Below, one piece after another: positions 62,834-64,000 of a DNA stretch of 64,000 nt. The DNA comes from Woodsholea maritima DSM 17123. GTDB lineage: Bacteria > Pseudomonadota > Alphaproteobacteria > Caulobacterales > Maricaulaceae. The stretch is from positions 997,148-1,061,147 of the forward strand of contig NZ_KB908056.1 in the NCBI RefSeq assembly GCF_000382325.1, read 5' to 3'. Within the stretch, counting starts at the first letter, position 1; every line of letters starts with the position of its first letter. The position numbers were made by a program, and so were the translations under genes. The notes beneath the pieces were generated by a model. That model worked only from the letters and a program-made list of their open reading frames with translations, was not told where the DNA came from and made no database searches.

Positions 62834-63309
62834 TGCTAGCGGAGACCCTGATCGTGTTTGGCCTTCGGTTCATACTGGTCGCTGTGTTTCTGTTCAGCGC
62901 CTTTTACGTAGTTGTCGATTTCAAGGGCATGAAAGCGTATGTGAAATCCATCCGCGTGCAGGATGGGACCGCATCGGCAATGGCGGGCGGCGCCTTGCTG
63001 CTGAAGGTCCTTGCATCCTTGGCAGTTGTTACCGGAATGGCGGACCGATTGGGCGCGATCGCCCTGACCGGTTTCTGCGTGATCACCGCACTGTTTTACA
63101 AACGATTTTGGGATTTAGGTGACTTTGCTTTCCGCGCCGACAGCAAGGCGATGCCGGTTTTCTGGGATTTCCTAAAGAACGTTTCGCTTGCCGCAGCCTT
63201 CATCCTGATCGCCTTTGGGGGCGATGTGGAAAGTCTGAGGGAGGGACTGAGCGCATTTGTCGAGAATCCGCTTTCCTCAACGCATCCTTACGAATGGCGT
63301 AAAGAATGA
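62833..63309 (+). CDS. DoxX-like membrane protein
   Basis: A 158-residue inner-membrane protein; the ATG at 62833 overlaps the TetR stop and has GGGAG 9 bases upstream. Four hydrophobic segments fit the DoxX fold: LRFILVAVFLFSAFYVVVDF, AMAGGALLLKVLASLAVVTGM, RLGAIALTGFCVITALFY and VSLAAAFILIAFGG. DoxX proteins are linked to redox or quinone metabolism in some bacteria; the role here is unknown. Confidence 0.8.
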   Translation: MLAETLIVFGLRFILVAVFLFSAFYVVVDFKGMKAYVKSIRVQDGTASAMAGGALLLKVLASLAVVTGMADRLGAIALTGFCVITALFYKRFWDLGDFAFRADSKAMPVFWDFLKNVSLAAAFILIAFGGDVESLREGLSAFVENPLSSTHPYEWRKE

Positions 63310-63444
63310 AGAAGCGCCCTTCACCCACCGGCTTTCGGGCGGATAGATATCAATTGATGGAAGCCGTCGATGGTTTCGCATGGCGACTTCCCCGTTGCCA
63401 CGCTCAGCCTGTCACGCGGAAGTGGCGGCGGAAAACCTGTCGCT

Positions 63445-64000
63445 ATGAAAGAGATTAGTTTAGTTCATATTGTCCGGCAGGTAGATGTTCGGGACCTGGA
63501 GGTGCTTCTGACTGTCGCAGAGGAATGCAGCTTCAGAAAGGCCGGGAAACACTTGGAAATTGGCCAATCGGCGGTATCGAGACGAGTTCAGAAGCTTGAA
63601 AATCTGCTTGGTGTTTCGCTCTTCGAGCGGCAGCCAACAGGCGCACGTTTGACAGCTGCAGGAAGCGAGTTCGTCGACTGTGCGAGCACGATCTATGACA
63701 ATCTGAAAGCCGGCGTGACACGCGCTCAGTCTAATGCCATCGCGGGTGATGGAGAACTTCGCATCGGCACGATGTTCTCGCTCTCCAACGGATCGCAACG
63801 CGCGTTGATAGAGGCCTTCGCCAAATCCCACCCCGCCGTGCATCTGAGTTTTGTCGAATGTGGGCGGCGCCAAATGATGACGATGTTGGGACACCGTGAA
63901 ATCGACGCCGTCATAGCAATCGGAGCCTCTCCTTGTCAGACCAGTGACCATTTGGTTCTGGCTTATACGCCGGTCTATTTGGCTGTCGCAGGCAACAGCT
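63445..64000 (+). CDS. LysR-family transcriptional regulator (3' end beyond window)
   Basis: The frame is open to the last base; 185 residues are visible of about 300. The wHTH is RDLEVLLTVAEECSFRKAGKHLEIGQSAVSRRVQKLENLLGVSLFERQPTGARLTAAG, the LysR signature. The effector domain starts ELRIGTMFSLSNGSQRALIEAFAKSHPAV. It lies 135 bases after doxX on the same strand. Such regulators usually act on an adjacent gene, which would be outside the window or the doxX pair. Confidence 0.9.
   Translation, partial: MKEISLVHIVRQVDVRDLEVLLTVAEECSFRKAGKHLEIGQSAVSRRVQKLENLLGVSLFERQPTGARLTAAGSEFVDCASTIYDNLKAGVTRAQSNAIAGDGELRIGTMFSLSNGSQRALIEAFAKSHPAVHLSFVECGRRQMMTMLGHREIDAVIAIGASPCQTSDHLVLAYTPVYLAVAGNS

Overview
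The window is chromosomal DNA from an alphaproteobacterium. Lineage markers include the roughly 1,600-residue NAD-glutamate dehydrogenase, a DUF1674/SDHAF4 succinate dehydrogenase assembly factor, an NDUFA9-type protein, a zf-CHCC protein, DUF1150, a long-form HPF, the lptC-lptA-lptB-rpoN-hpf-ptsN run and the chvI-chvG-EIIA-HPr-ahcY run. GC content looks mid to high 50s percent by eye. The gene set fits Caulobacterales/Maricaulales (Hyphomonadaceae-like), but that placement is inference. Most of the window is core genome, with two clear accessory patches.

Layout. 1-4.6 kb holds the 5'-truncated NAD-glutamate dehydrogenase. 4.7-13 kb is a minus-strand run, rsmB-rpe-heparinase-like-FlaA1/CapD-like dehydratase-purH-hydrolase. 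13-14.3 kb has htpX divergent from the SDHAF4 gene. 14.4-16.6 kb is accessory: an AT-rich Fic gene flanked by inverted repeats, a DUF2061 membrane protein behind a Fur-like box, and an unexplained purine-rich stretch. 16.6-25 kb carries an M3 peptidase, a NIT-HAMP-MCP-PilZ chemoreceptor, a lone receiver, folD, DUF167, YggT and a histidine kinase with an ethylene-receptor-type sensor. 25-32 kb carries a FliL-like protein, phhB, queG, a GST, a cation efflux protein, uppP, a CPBP protein behind a hairpin that hides its ribosome site, and an NDUFA9-like protein. 32.4-32.9 kb has tRNA-Leu(CAG) followed by several repeats. 32.8-42.5 kb runs through two SpoIIAA/STAS-like proteins, RNase D, the Lpt export genes, rpoN, hpf, ptsN, a membrane AraC regulator, MipA and a second CPBP-like protein. 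42.5-52 kb holds DUF1150, a large unknown gene, chvI-chvG, EIIA-Man, HPr, a large acidic membrane protein and ahcY. 52-61 kb holds small unknowns, a beta-barrel protein, polA, a SLC13 carrier, zf-CHCC, an ABC ATPase and a receiver.

From 61.4 kb the character changes. A decayed, interrupted copy of tRNA-Arg(CCG) precedes the intact tRNA, followed by about 480 bases without a convincing gene and then a TetR-DoxX pair and a LysR gene cut by the window end. This looks like the edge of a tRNA-associated island.

Functional links. lptC/A/B export LPS to the outer membrane, and uppP and the sugar dehydratase belong to envelope-polysaccharide chemistry. rpoN, hpf, ptsN, the EIIA-Man/HPr pair and ChvG-ChvI are parts of the alphaproteobacterial nitrogen/carbon PTS and acid/envelope-stress network; hprK is absent from its usual place after chvG. 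A perfect 9+9 palindrome ahead of ahcY is a good candidate operator for a methionine-cycle repressor. No CRISPR array, rRNA operon, complete prophage or intact insertion sequence was seen.
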